Notes: a model not told the origin generated them from the sequence alone. Counted from the stretch's first letter, positions 43,815 to 53,626 are shown. The stretch: DNA of 64,000 nucleotides from Xiashengella succiniciproducens (GCF_023674465.1 NZ_CP098400.1:930001-994000); one strand, 5' to 3'. Numbers and translations are program-made.

Positions 43815-46800
43815 ATGAGTATATTTAAAACATCTATAAATAAACCGGTTACAACAGCTTTGATCTTTGTAGCCGTAATTATTCTGGGACTTTATTCACT
43901 CGTGCTGTTGCCGGTGGATCAGTATCCGGAAATAGAGCCCCCTTACATTTCGGTAATGACATCTTACCCTGGTGCCAATGCCAGTGAGGTTGAGACCAAT
44001 GTATCGAGACTGCTTGAAAACACTCTTAATTCTGTTGACGGGCTTAAGGAGATTACATCTTCATCTCAGGACAATATGTCAATGGTAGTTCTTGAGCTGG
44101 AATGGGGTACCAACATGGATGAAGTAATCAACGATGTAAGGTCGTATATTGACATGGTCAAGGATGCTCTTCCAAGTGGTGCACAGACCCCTTTCATTTT
44201 CAAGTTCAGCACCAGCATGATGCCTGTCATGATGTACTCTGTTACCGCTGATCAAAGTTATCCGGGACTTGACAAGCTTCTGAATGACGTTGTAATGCCA
44301 CAGCTAAACAGGGTTGACGGTATTGGTAACATTTCAATAATTGGTGCTCCCGAGCGTTTCGTCTATGTTGATATTGACCAGGAGAAACTTGATGCCTATG
44401 GCATACCGCTTGAATTGGTAGGTAGTGCCATTAGCAGAAACAACCTGAATATGTCTTCGGGTACTGTAAAGATGCCCAAAGATCAATATCAGCTTCAGGT
44501 AAGGAGTGAATATATTGAAAGTAAAGAACTAGAGAGTATAGTAGTAACCACAACACCCGAAGGTCGTCAGGTGTTTGTTCGTGATATTGCTTCTGTTCGT
44601 GATACTATCAAGGACCTTACACTTGATGAAAAGATCAATGGTCGCGACGGTGTACGTATTATGATTTCCAAGCAGTCAGGAGCAAATACAGTAGAGATCA
44701 GTAAGGAGATAAAGAAGGAGATGGAGGATATTGTAAAGATTCTGCCTTCTGATGTTCAGATCTCAATAATTTATGACTCTGCTGACACTATTCAGGATTC
44801 AATCGCCAGCCTTGCCGAAACTATCTACCTTGCATTGATATTCGTAGTATTGGTAATTCTGGTCTTCCTTGGGCGTTGGAGGGCTACCATCATCATTGCA
44901 GTAACAATACCTATTGCTCTGGTAGTATCCTTTATTTACCTGGCCATAGCCGACAGTTCGCTAAACATCATCTCGCTGTCGTCACTGACGATAGCAATCG
45001 GTATGGTTGTGGACGATGCCATCGTGGTACTGGAAAATATAATGAAGTATATCGAGCGTGGATCCAGTCCTCGTGAGGCAGCTATCTATGCTACCAATGA
45101 GGTTTGGGTATCAGTCCTTGCTTCAACTCTTGTAATTATCGCAGTATTCTTCCCACTTACCACACTTGGTGGTGTTGCAGGTATCATGTTTAAAGAGCTG
45201 GGTTGGATCGTAACTGTGGTAATCGCAACATCACTTGCTGTTGCAGTTTCATTGACACCTATGATGAGTAGCCGCCTTCTGAAAGGTCGCAAACTTAAAG
45301 TATTGGATAATGGTGAAGTAACCTTTGAAGAAGAAAAGGATACCTGGTATCAGAGAAATATTGTTGGATTCCTTAATAAGGTTGACCTGTGGTATGCTCA
45401 GATATTGAGGAAGGTATTGCAGCATAAGACTGCAACCTTGCTGATAGCAGTGATTTTCTTTGTAGTAAGTTTGATACCTGTTATCGTAGGATGGCTTGGT
45501 ACTGACTTTATGCAGCAGACTGATATGAACCGTTTGTCAGTGACCGTAGAGTTGCATCGCGGTACACGTGTTGATGAGACACTTAAGACAGCACGTAGGC
45601 TGGAGGCCAGGTTCTTCGAACTTGCACCAGAGATTACACAGATTGCTACTACTGCAGGTTCAAATGATGAGGCCAGTATATCTGCTCTGTTCAGCTCATC
45701 ATCCAACAACAAGATCTCAATGACTATTGTTTGTGTTGACAAGAGGGAACGTGAAAGAAGTGTATTCCAAATTGCCGAAGTTCTTCGTCAGGAAATGGCT
45801 ACATACCCTGAGATTATTGACTATCAGGCAATAATACAGAGTGGCATGGGTAGTGGTGTTTCTGGAGTTAACGTAGAAATCTACGGTCACGATTTTGATC
45901 AGACCAATATATTGGCTGATCAGGTTAGTCGCCTGATCAGGGAGAAAGTACCCGGAGCCCGTGACATTACAATCAGCCGTGACGAGGATCGTGCAGAGCT
46001 AAAGATTGACCTTGATAAAGTTAAACTGGCCCGCCATGGTCTTGATGCAGCCACTGTATCATCCTATGTTTACAATCGTGTTACCGGTATGCTATCAGGC
46101 TACCTGAAAGAAGACGGAGACGAATACGATATAGTAGTTCGTTTGAAGGAAAAGGACAGAAACTCTATCACAGCAATAGAGAACCTTTCCATACCTCTTC
46201 CTGCAGGTGGGACAACTAAGCTTCGTGAGCTTGGTTCGGTATCAGAGTACTATGCACCTCCGACAATCGAGCGTCAAAGCCGTCAACGTATAGTATCTGT
46301 TCAGGTTACTCCATTTGAGGTATCACTTGGTGAGCTAGCCAAGGAGATTGAAGCAGTAATGGCTACCGTAGAGGTTCCTCAAGGAATTACGGTTCGCCTT
46401 GGTGGTGAGTATGAAGATCTGGAAGAGACATTCTCTGATCTTATCTTGCTTTTCCTTCTGATTGTAATATTGGTTTACATTGTGATGGCATCACAGTTTG
46501 AGTCATTCTCCAAGCCATTTATCATTATGATGTCAGTACCTTTTGCGATTTCGGGTGTAATCTTAGCCCTGTTTATAACAGGAATATCGCTCGATATGAT
46601 TGGTGCACTAGGTGCAATTATGCTTGTGGGTATCGTCGTTAAGAACGGTATTGTACTTGTGGACTTTACCAACCTGATGCGTGACCGTGGCTATGAACTG
46701 AACGAAGCAATTGCCCTTTCAGGAGCATCCCGTCTTCGTCCGGTATTGATGACAGCATGTACCACAATTTTGGGTATGTTGCCAATGGCATTGAGCGTTG

Positions 46801-46997
46801 GTGCTGGTTCTGAAATGTGGCGTCCTATGGGTGTCGTAATCATCGGTGGTCTTACAGTATCAACTGTAGTAACCCTTATAGTAGTACCAGTATTATACGG
46901 TATCTTCTCAAGACATGGAGAACGCGACAAGGCCCAGAAGGTAAGGAAGGAATATGTATTCGTTAACTTCCAGGTTGGAGATGACTACAAGAGATAA
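43815..46997 (+). CDS. RND-family efflux pump, AcrB/MexB-like
   Basis: This 1060-residue inner-membrane pump has twelve helices and two large periplasmic loops. It starts MSIFKTSINKPVTTALIF and keeps the proton-relay aspartates in IGMVVDDAIVVLEN (TM4). It belongs to the HAE1 drug-efflux branch by length and by the PVDQYPEIEPPYISV segment. Gene order TolC-adaptor-pump is typical of Bacteroidota. The substrate is unknown. Confidence 0.95.
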   Translation: MSIFKTSINKPVTTALIFVAVIILGLYSLVLLPVDQYPEIEPPYISVMTSYPGANASEVETNVSRLLENTLNSVDGLKEITSSSQDNMSMVVLELEWGTNMDEVINDVRSYIDMVKDALPSGAQTPFIFKFSTSMMPVMMYSVTADQSYPGLDKLLNDVVMPQLNRVDGIGNISIIGAPERFVYVDIDQEKLDAYGIPLELVGSAISRNNLNMSSGTVKMPKDQYQLQVRSEYIESKELESIVVTTTPEGRQVFVRDIASVRDTIKDLTLDEKINGRDGVRIMISKQSGANTVEISKEIKKEMEDIVKILPSDVQISIIYDSADTIQDSIASLAETIYLALIFVVLVILVFLGRWRATIIIAVTIPIALVVSFIYLAIADSSLNIISLSSLTIAIGMVVDDAIVVLENIMKYIERGSSPREAAIYATNEVWVSVLASTLVIIAVFFPLTTLGGVAGIMFKELGWIVTVVIATSLAVAVSLTPMMSSRLLKGRKLKVLDNGEVTFEEEKDTWYQRNIVGFLNKVDLWYAQILRKVLQHKTATLLIAVIFFVVSLIPVIVGWLGTDFMQQTDMNRLSVTVELHRGTRVDETLKTARRLEARFFELAPEITQIATTAGSNDEASISALFSSSSNNKISMTIVCVDKRERERSVFQIAEVLRQEMATYPEIIDYQAIIQSGMGSGVSGVNVEIYGHDFDQTNILADQVSRLIREKVPGARDITISRDEDRAELKIDLDKVKLARHGLDAATVSSYVYNRVTGMLSGYLKEDGDEYDIVVRLKEKDRNSITAIENLSIPLPAGGTTKLRELGSVSEYYAPPTIERQSRQRIVSVQVTPFEVSLGELAKEIEAVMATVEVPQGITVRLGGEYEDLEETFSDLILLFLLIVILVYIVMASQFESFSKPFIIMMSVPFAISGVILALFITGISLDMIGALGAIMLVGIVVKNGIVLVDFTNLMRDRGYELNEAIALSGASRLRPVLMTACTTILGMLPMALSVGAGSEMWRPMGVVIIGGLTVSTVVTLIVVPVLYGIFSRHGERDKAQKVRKEYVFVNFQVGDDYKR

Positions 46998-47027
46998 TTG
47001 ATTAACCGGAGAAATACACATATCAAT

Positions 47028-47321
47028 ATGAAGTCAGTTTTTATAGTATTCAATCAGTCCAACACCGAGCGTGTGGAATACATACTCGACTACCTGAACA
47101 TCAAGGGTTTTACATTCTTTGAGCAGGTTCAGGGCCGTGGTAGTGATACCGGTGAACCGAGGCGTGGTAACCACACCTGGCCAGAGTTGAACTCAGCCAT
47201 TATCACTGTGGTGGAGGACGACAAGGTTGACGAATTACTCAAGACAGTACACAAGCTCGACCTGAGAAACAAAGAAATCGGTATCAGAGCTTTTGTATGG
47301 GATATCGTCAAGTATTACTAG
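47028..47321 (+). CDS. small PII-like protein linked to the RND pump
   Basis: I chose the ATG at 47028 (MKSVFIVFNQSN), since the upstream frame overlaps the pump's end. The 97-residue protein has the beta-alpha-beta pattern and length of PII (GlnB-like) regulators, but without the GlnK/GlnB uridylylation signature. Similar small proteins follow RND pumps across Bacteroidota, which suggests a regulatory trimer that senses a nucleotide or metal and acts on the pump. This is inference. A strong terminator follows. Confidence 0.68.
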   Translation: MKSVFIVFNQSNTERVEYILDYLNIKGFTFFEQVQGRGSDTGEPRRGNHTWPELNSAIITVVEDDKVDELLKTVHKLDLRNKEIGIRAFVWDIVKYY

Positions 47322-47346
47322 AATATAATCGGAGTTAGTAAATAGT

Positions 47347-47379
47347 GAGAGCCGACCGCGAGGTCGGCTCTCTTTTTTT
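47347..47379 (+). terminator. intrinsic terminator of the efflux operon
   Basis: GAGAGCCGACC/GGTCGGCTCTC, an 11-bp perfect stem with GCGA loop, then seven T. Confidence 0.92.
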
Positions 47380-47863
47380 ACTAGTCACATTACTTTAAGT
47401 GTACAGGCTAAAAGGCTGTTGCAAAACAGAATAACAACATTGAAAATATGTTAACAATAAATTGCAGATATTAAAGATTATTGCAATAATTGCACGGATA
47501 GTTACTTCGACACCTTCCTTGACCTCTCTTGTATTGTGGCAAAGGATGACGAGGTCGTGCCAGATCTGTAGTATGGGGGTATACTGCTTCCTCTGATAAA
47601 TCCCCCAGAATCAAGGATGTGTCTGCATCAGATAAGAGATGTAGAGTAGAGTTGAAAGGTCAGGTTGCTACTTCTGAAAAAAAATGACGACTATAGGCTG
47701 TATTTCCCAATTTTTCAGGTGAACGTTAATACATATTGCGCTTTAGAAAGTTTGACAGATATGGAAAGTTTGTTTCCTGATACTATGCCTCATAAAATTA
47801 GAGTAAATTTGAGACTGAGTTGAAAAGTTGCAATTATCGTCGAATAAGTAAAATTGTGAGAAG
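47380..47863. other. gene-poor stretch, nothing recognised
   Basis: About 480 bp without a convincing gene, RNA or repeat. The plus frame around 47500-47570 gives a short coding-like run (YFDTFLDLSCIVAKDDEVV) that ends in stops and matches nothing I recognise; it may be decayed coding sequence. GAAAGTTTG occurs twice at about 47746 and 47764, just ahead of the cupin pseudogene. Confidence 0.4.
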
Positions 47864-48251
47864 ATGAAGAGGGTAGAAGTGATCTCAGAGAATAAGAACT
47901 ATACAGCAGTGAATGTTGGTAGTTGGCATGAAATCAGCGGACATGGACTAATTCATCCAAAATTTGGAACTGAGATTAAGGGGAAAGTATTTTCATATCC
48001 ACAACAAAGACGAGGAAACATACATAGTAATAAAAGGATCTGGTTATTTTCAGGTCGATGACGATTGCTTTCCAATTAAGGAAGGTAGTGTAATCAGAGT
48101 TGCTCCGGCAGGAGTCAGAGGTTTATGCAATTCCTCAGACGAGGAAATGGTATATATGTGCATTCAGTCAAAAGAAAATTCACTTGAAGAGTTTAGCTCT
48201 GAGGATGGACAAAGGGTGTCTGCAACACCGAAATGGAATCTGAATAGATAA
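47864..48251 (+). pseudogene. cupin-domain protein with internal deletion and frameshift
   Basis: The first frame (47864-48061) begins MKRVEVISENKNYTAV and reaches HPKFGTEIKGKVF, the start of a known small cupin family. The rest lies in another frame (from about 47985): HIHNKDEETYIVIKGSGYF, then EEMVYMCIQSKE. About 25 residues between GKVF and the HIHNKDEE motif, including the first beta strands of the barrel, are missing, so a deletion that also shifted the frame is likely. Metal-binding His and Glu of the second half are still present. The following NAD(P)-binding gene starts 7 bp later and appears intact. Confidence 0.75.
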
Positions 48252-48258
48252 GTAACAT

Positions 48259-49191
48259 ATGAAACAAGTCATTTTAGGTGCAAATGGGTCCGTTGGACGG
48301 GCATTGGCAAAGGAGTTGGCAGAATACTCTACCGATATTACTTTGGTCAGCAGAAACCCTCAGAAGGTAAATCAGACAGACCAACTTGCACCGCTTGACC
48401 TAAGCCTCAAAGCCAACGTTGAGAAAGCTGTTGAGGGAGCTGATATAGTTTATGTTACGATAGGTTTTCCATACAAAACTTCAGTTTGGAAGGAAAACTG
48501 GCTGCCTTTCATGACTAATGTCGTGGAGAGTTGTATCAGGCATAATGCCAAACTAGTATTTTTTGATAATGTCTATGCCATAGGCGGGGATAACGTAAAG
48601 CACATTACGGAGCTTTCTCCCTTTAGTCCTACCAGCCAAAAAGGTGTAATCAGAGAGAAAGTCGACCAACTTATACTTAAGAGTATTGACGGTGGAAAAC
48701 TAAAAGCTATTATAGCTCGTGCTCCCGACTTCTTTGGTGGCATATCATCTGAGTCAAGCATAATTATGCAGACTGTCTGCGACAGATTACGTCAGGGCAA
48801 GCCTGCCCAATGGTTTTGCAGCGTCGATAAGCTTCATAGCTACGGATATGTTCCCGATCTTGCCAAGGGAACAGCAATACTGGGGAATACCGAAAGTGCC
48901 TATAACCAGATATGGAATTTGCCGACAGATACACAAACCCTGACCGGCAGGCAGTGGATTGAACTATTTGCAAAGGTATTGGGATGTGAACCCAGATTCT
49001 CAGTTATACCCAACTGGCAAATAAGGGCTGCAGGCCTATTTATCCCCATTATGAAGGAATTGGCTGAAATGAATTATCAGTACGACAGGGACTATTTCTT
49101 TGATAGTACAAAATTCAATACCTATTTCAGCTTCCAACCTACCACTAATGAGCAGGCAGTAAAGCAGACAGTGGAACAGCTAAACGGGTGA
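48259..49191 (+). CDS. NAD(P)-binding epimerase/dehydratase-like protein
   Basis: A Rossmann protein of 310 residues with the nucleotide motif ILGANGSVGRALAKEL at the N-terminus and VFFDNVYAIGG in the middle, where short-chain epimerases carry the active-site Tyr (here Tyr with no clear YxxxK). It resembles NmrA-like and extended SDR proteins. Substrate and pathway are unknown. It follows the cupin pseudogene on the same strand and was probably co-transcribed with it. Confidence 0.8.
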   Translation: MKQVILGANGSVGRALAKELAEYSTDITLVSRNPQKVNQTDQLAPLDLSLKANVEKAVEGADIVYVTIGFPYKTSVWKENWLPFMTNVVESCIRHNAKLVFFDNVYAIGGDNVKHITELSPFSPTSQKGVIREKVDQLILKSIDGGKLKAIIARAPDFFGGISSESSIIMQTVCDRLRQGKPAQWFCSVDKLHSYGYVPDLAKGTAILGNTESAYNQIWNLPTDTQTLTGRQWIELFAKVLGCEPRFSVIPNWQIRAAGLFIPIMKELAEMNYQYDRDYFFDSTKFNTYFSFQPTTNEQAVKQTVEQLNG

Positions 49192-49360
49192 AAGGCTGTG
49201 GCTTTATTGTTAATAAGGAAAACAGGGGAAGGCATGAATTTCCCCAGGCCACGGCGGGTTACAAAAATCACTTAGAGGGAACTATTTGACGTTATCGTTT
49301 TCCTGTAATGACTATCATTGAGTTTAAGTTGTACTATGGTTTAAAATGTTTATTTACTTA

Positions 49361-49978
49361 TCACTGCACAGACGTCAGGCGTCTGTGCAGGTCTTTTAAA
49401 AACATCAGGTTTTTTAGCTGATATCTTCGCAGCTTGTTTATTCCATAAAAGGAGACGAGGCTACCAATAGTAGTACCAAAGATTAAGCCGTATACTGATT
49501 CTTCGGTGTTCAATACTTCAATCATGGTTTTCTGCGCGTACAACACATGTATAGACAATCCAATTGTAATATTCATCAATGGAACTAATAGATACCAGAT
49601 ATAGCTATTTTTACCTGTTAGCTTATTTGATATTAGGTTTATCCTATTCCCTAGCCATTCACTTAATGGTTGATTGTATTTGTTGTTGTGCAACAGATCC
49701 CAGTACCTCAAGCCAGATACAAGTGATACTATTGTAATCAGCCCAATAACTGCGTTATTGATCAAGTAAATTAAATCACCTTTTCTACTATAGGTAGCGA
49801 CTGCCAAAAAGACCAGAAGACCGATACACGTAAGCAGTGAAATGCCTAATAGAACCAGAAACTTATTGATAGTATGCCTTGTTTTTGAGGTCAGAAGCAA
49901 GTTCAATTCTTGTTCGGATTTATGCTTTAAGTTAGTATCAACAAATCTCCATATTTTTTGAAGTTCATAATCTTCCAT
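49361..49978 (-). CDS. membrane protein paired with an ECF sigma factor (possible anti-sigma-like regulator)
   Basis: The first 35 residues (MEDYELQKIWRFVDTNLKHK) form a soluble helix pair, followed by two close helices (about 38-62 and 70-90) and two more (about 125-145 and 160-180). It is 205 residues long. Its start overlaps the ECF sigma-factor gene by 14 bp, an arrangement seen for sigma/anti-sigma pairs, although no zinc-anti-sigma motif is visible. The sigma gene upstream is cut by the transposon, so this gene may have lost its usual promoter. Confidence 0.65.
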   Translation of the reverse strand: MEDYELQKIWRFVDTNLKHKSEQELNLLLTSKTRHTINKFLVLLGISLLTCIGLLVFLAVATYSRKGDLIYLINNAVIGLITIVSLVSGLRYWDLLHNNKYNQPLSEWLGNRINLISNKLTGKNSYIWYLLVPLMNITIGLSIHVLYAQKTMIEVLNTEESVYGLIFGTTIGSLVSFYGINKLRRYQLKNLMFLKDLHRRLTSVQ

Positions 49979-50434
49979 AACTGTTCTTTTTAAAGTGTTG
50001 TTTCAATGATTGCTTAGCTCTGTTAATTCTCACGCCGACATTTGATTTGGAGATGCCTATTATCTCAGCGATTTCGTCATATTGCTTCTCTTCCAGGTAG
50101 AGCAACATAATTGACCTGTCGAGTGCATCGAGATTATAAATGGCTTCGAGCAACAATTTCAGCGATTCATTAGTGCTTATCTCATCGATGAAATGGTCTT
50201 TGTCTGGCATTTCAGGAATTGTTGTTCTGTATTCAATACGCGAAACCTTTTTGAGCCTTGCGATTGACGTATTGATAGACACGGCATAAATCCATGATCC
50301 GATGCTATCACGTTTTTTTAGACTCGGGTATGATTTCCAAAGCTGATATATGATTTCCTGAAAATTATCCTCTCTATCAACCGTATTCTTATAGTAAACC
50401 AGGTTTACCTTGTGAATAATTCCCTGATAGTTAG
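49965..50434 (-). pseudogene. ECF RNA polymerase sigma factor, 3' part, interrupted by composite transposon
   Basis: This fragment holds most of region 2 (NFQEIIYQLWKSYPSLKKR, then SIGSWIYAVSINTSI) and region 4 (LYLEEKQYDEIAEIIGIS with the helix-turn-helix). The frame runs open to 50434, the left edge of the IS21 copy, without a start. The missing first 12 codons are at 59642-59678 on the far side of the transposon. Joined through one GTTAG copy, the two pieces give 507 nt encoding 168 residues in frame. An internal ATG at 50282 could start a truncated protein lacking most of region 2, unlikely to be functional. It overlaps the downstream membrane gene by 14 bp. Confidence 0.9.
50430..50434. 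repeat. target-site duplication, left copy
   Basis: GTTAG immediately before the outer terminus of IS21 copy 1 matches GTTAG at 59637-59641 after copy 2. Confidence 0.85.
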
Positions 50435-50578
50435 TGGGTAAAACGGTTCAAAATGTGCCACTCATTTCGGTTCGAATTGTGCCATTTTGGAGAGCCGCTT
50501 AAGGCTCACGATTACGGTTTGATTTGTGCCAGTTTGAGAGATCAAGTTTAATTTTCTATATCGCCATAAAAAAGCGAT

Positions 50579-52126
50579 ATGGCACACATTCTTGATCTAA
50601 TGGAACTAAAGCAAATTTTAAGGTTGCACATGGATGGCTTAAGTAATCGTCGTATATCTGATACTCTTGGCATTCATCGCAACACTATTAACAGTTATGT
50701 AAGTCAGTTTAAGGCTAGTAAGCATGGCATAGAAGAACTCCTAAAGCTATCGGATTATGAACTTGCCCAGTTGTTCCCGGGCCACACCACCATAAAGAAT
50801 CCTCGCTTTGATGAACTGATGCAGTTCTTCACCAATATGCATGCAGAACCAAATCATCCTGGATTTACGCTACTACATCATTACTCTGAATATAAGTCGT
50901 CAGCTAAAGAGCCATACAGTTACACTCAATTTGTCGAGCACTACCGAAGGAAGTACTCTAAAGAGAAGGGCTCGATGAAACTTCCCCATAAGCCCGGTCA
51001 TGAACTCTACATTGACTTCGCCGGCAAGAAGCTTAAAATAGTTGATAAGCATACCGGGGAAATCCAGGCAGTAGAGGTGTTTGTGGCTATTTTGCCCTGC
51101 AGTCAGTACACTTACGTTGAGGCCTGTCCCGACCAAACCATGGAATCCTTAATAAAGTGCACTGCCAATGCCTTGTCATACTTTGGGGGCGTACCCCAGG
51201 CCATTGTATCATATAATCTAAAGTCAGCAGTTACTAAAGCCAGTAAATACGAGCCTCGTATCAATCGCTCATTTTTAGATTTTGCGAGTCATTACAACAG
51301 CGTAGTAAATCCGGCTCGTGGATATGCCCCGCAGGATAAAGCATTGGTGGAAAATGCCGTAAACTTATCCTACCGGCGAATTTATTCCCCCATACGCAAC
51401 ATGACCTTCTTTTCTCTGGATGACCTCAATAAAGAGATCCAAAAACACCTTGTAGGCTATAATAACATGTTGTAGCAACGACGCTCCTGCAGTAGACGTG
51501 AGCTCTTCCAAACATTAGAGCGGCAGCACCTTAAGCCGCTTCCTCCAACGCGATATGAAATAAAAGGATATCGCCGGGCTAAGGTCCAAAAAACTGGATA
51601 TGTTTATTTCTCTCCGGACAACAATTACTACAGCGTTCCCTATCGTTATATCGGTAAAAGCACTCAAATCCACTATACCGGCTCGAGTGTTGAGGTCTTT
51701 TACAATCAACAGCGTATTGCTTCCCACCAAAGAAACCCTTCTCCAGGCGAGTACAACACCGATAAAAGCCACTTGAGTAGCACACACAAAGCCTATCTTG
51801 AGTGGAGCCCTGAATTTTTTAAGAACAAGGCACTAAAGCATGGAGTTAACGTCCATGATTTTGTATCCAGTTTGTTTGATAATCAATCTTATCCCGAAGT
51901 TATTTACAAGAGAGCCATGGGCGTAATCCAATTGCATCGGATCTATGGTACCGAAAGACTCAACAACGCTTGTAAATTGGCTCTTGATGTCGGCATACAC
52001 TCCTATGGACGACTTAAAAACATCCTTAAGAATAAACGGGACGTTTTTGTTGAGGAGCCGGATAATCAAAGAGCATCCCATATACCCACTCATAGCAACT
52101 TAAGAGGGGCAACTAACTATAAATAA
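50579..52126 (+). pseudogene. istA: IS21 transposase IstA, amber-interrupted and lacking a catalytic Asp (copy 1)
   Basis: The 515-codon frame starts MAHILDLMELKQILRLH with an N-terminal helix-turn-helix (residues 20-45) and a DDE core: Asp146 in HELYIDFAG and Glu258 in DKALVENAV. The middle catalytic Asp, normally in a [S/P]DNLKSAV motif, is Tyr212 (SYNLKSAV), a one-base change. An amber codon stands at codon 299 (51473-51475), after which the frame continues with clear IstA sequence (SCSRRELFQTLERQHLKPLP) to 52126. Both defects are also in copy 2. The protein should be inactive for transposition unless assisted by another IstA. Confidence 0.9.
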
Positions 52127-52136
52127 ACCAATAAAC

Positions 52137-52874
52137 ATGAACAACAATCAAACAGTAGAAAAACTTCGCCATATGCGAATCAATGCTATGGCAGACCTGC
52201 ATTTACAGCACGTCAAGAATAATCAGTTAGGCACTTTGACTGCGGATGAATACCTGGCCTTACTTACCGATCATGAATGGGAAGAGCGTCAGAATAAGAA
52301 AATCAACAGACTTATTAAACATGCCGGGTTCAGACAAAAAGCCACACTCGCAGACATCGATTACAGTGCCACCAGAACGCTTGATAAAAACATGTTCCAA
52401 CGGCTGGCCACACTTGATTTTATCAAGAGAAACGAGAACGTTATAATAACCGGGTTAACAGGGGTTGGAAAGAGCTTCCTTGCTCAGGCTATTGGCCATC
52501 AAGCCTGCATGATGGAATACAAGGTTCTTTACTCAATTACGTCCAGATTATTTAAGCGCCTTAAATTATCAAGGATGGATGGAACATATATGAATGACAT
52601 TAATAAATTAGCCAAAACGGATGTCCTTATACTAGATGATTTTGGGCTACAAGCTTTTGACAAGCAGGACCGTGAGTCGCTTATGGATATAATAGAAGAC
52701 AGACACAGTAAGAAAACAACTATTGTGGCTTCACAGATACCAGTCTCGGTTTGGTACGACATTATTGGAGAAGGAACGATTGCAGATGCAATACTCGACC
52801 GACTGGTAAACGCCTCTCATCGAATCGACCTAAATGGACCCTCATTAAGAAAGGGGATTTTAGCAAGCGAATAG
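52137..52874 (+). CDS. istB: IS21 helper ATPase IstB (copy 1)
   Basis: A complete AAA+ protein of 245 residues with Walker A ITGLTGVGKS and Walker B VLILDDFGLQ. IstB binds target DNA and recruits IstA. It starts 10 bp after istA. The family is known for regulating target choice. It is intact in both copies, unlike istA. Confidence 0.95.
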   Translation: MNNNQTVEKLRHMRINAMADLHLQHVKNNQLGTLTADEYLALLTDHEWEERQNKKINRLIKHAGFRQKATLADIDYSATRTLDKNMFQRLATLDFIKRNENVIITGLTGVGKSFLAQAIGHQACMMEYKVLYSITSRLFKRLKLSRMDGTYMNDINKLAKTDVLILDDFGLQAFDKQDRESLMDIIEDRHSKKTTIVASQIPVSVWYDIIGEGTIADAILDRLVNASHRIDLNGPSLRKGILASE

Positions 52875-52957
52875 CATTTTTTTTGTACTATTGCACCATC
52901 TCTCAGACTGGCACATTTTTACCGAAATGCCTGGCACAAATAACACCGAAATACTCA

Positions 52958-53232
52958 GTAGCAAGCGATAGACTCTCAATACTCGCTTGCGGTTCCATCT
53001 ATAGCCTTCTTGGCGTATTCGACCATAATATTCATCAAAGCCACGCGTTGGAAGTTTCTCTGACAGTTCTTCCAACTTGTTGATGACTTCAACATCGTTT
53101 CGTTTGCTTTCATAATACCACATGGAGCGATGCAATCCAATCAATCGGCACGCCCTGCCGATGCCGATCAAGTATGTGGAATGCAAGTATTCGGCTCGCT
53201 CTTTTTTCTCGCAGGGCTTTAAAACTTTTTTC
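52958..53232 (-). pseudogene. IS3-family OrfB transposase fragment
   Basis: The frame entered by -1 slippage encodes KKVLKPCEKKERAEYLHS and continues through IGRACRLIGLHRSMWYYES and the start of the catalytic region (RGFDEYYGRIRQEGYRWNRKR) before IS21 cuts it. The catalytic DDE residues downstream are lost, so the fragment is inactive. Confidence 0.8.
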
Positions 53233-53485
53233 CAAGCAAATCCTTTAGCATCAAGTTATCTAAACTCTGATCTGCATACATCTGCTTGAGTTTACGGTTT
53301 TCTTCCTCCAGTTCTTTTAAACGTTTTAACTGAGAGGCTTCCATACCAGAATACTTCTTGCGCCAATTATAAAATGTAGCCTTGGCAATGCCATGCTCGC
53401 GACATATCGTTTGAGCATCAATACCACTTTCATACTCCTTTATAATTTTTACAATTTGGCTTTCTGTGAGTCTTGTTTTTTTCAT
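53219..53485 (-). CDS. IS3-family OrfA DNA-binding protein
   Basis: An 88-residue protein with an N-terminal helix-turn-helix (ESQIVKIIKEYESGIDAQTI) and a C-terminal leucine-zipper-like helix (LKRLKELEEENRKLKQM). Near its end lies A_AAA_AAG (53225-53231), the standard slippery site that lets IS3 elements make OrfAB by -1 frameshifting; OrfB in the new frame begins directly after it. Since OrfB is truncated, OrfA may survive only as a DNA-binding remnant. Confidence 0.85.
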   Translation of the reverse strand: MKKTRLTESQIVKIIKEYESGIDAQTICREHGIAKATFYNWRKKYSGMEASQLKRLKELEEENRKLKQMYADQSLDNLMLKDLLGKKF

Positions 53486-53626
53486 AACTCTGTTTTGACT
53501 GCTTAAAATTAATAATTTGTCTAATTTTAAACTGTCCGATTTTCAGGGAAGGCTACACCTCTTTACCCCCCCCCAATGTTTTATACATGGTGTTGTGTTC
53601 TGTAATTCTTATTCAGAGAAAACAAA

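Larger units (their letters stand above)
50435..52957 (+). mobile_element. IS21-family insertion sequence, copy 1
   Basis: A 2523-bp element with istA and istB and TG...CA termini. Multiple TGTGCCA motifs mark both ends, as in IS21. Compared with copy 2 it lacks 93 bp at the left end, between two ATTTCGG repeats, and differs by one base near the right end (52920). The coding parts appear identical. Confidence 0.92.
52958..53545 (-). mobile_element. IS3-family element, 5' fragment truncated by IS21
   Basis: The left terminus (on the minus strand, TGAAAATCGGACAG at 53545 inward) and OrfA are present. OrfB is cut at 52958 by the right end of IS21 copy 1. The rest of the element, with its other inverted repeat, is absent from the transposon, so IS21 inserted here before the unit moved. 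Confidence 0.8.

Noticed and set aside
47500-47570. short coding-like run between the efflux operon and the cupin pseudogene
   Set aside because: It is under 30 codons, has no start or recognisable homology, and ends in multiple stops.
50450-50560. TGTGCCA-containing repeats considered as a CRISPR-like array
   Set aside because: Repeats are short and irregular and occur at both ends of each IS21 copy; they are transposase-binding end repeats.
51515-51787. 90-residue minus-strand ORF inside istA (and its copy at 58194)
   Set aside because: It is a shadow of the istA frame beyond the amber codon; the plus-strand frame carries clear IstA sequence.
52871-52957. OrfB-like frame extending into the IS21 right end
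   Set aside because: Sequence left of 52958 belongs to IS21; the apparent coding run is an accidental continuation of the truncated OrfB.
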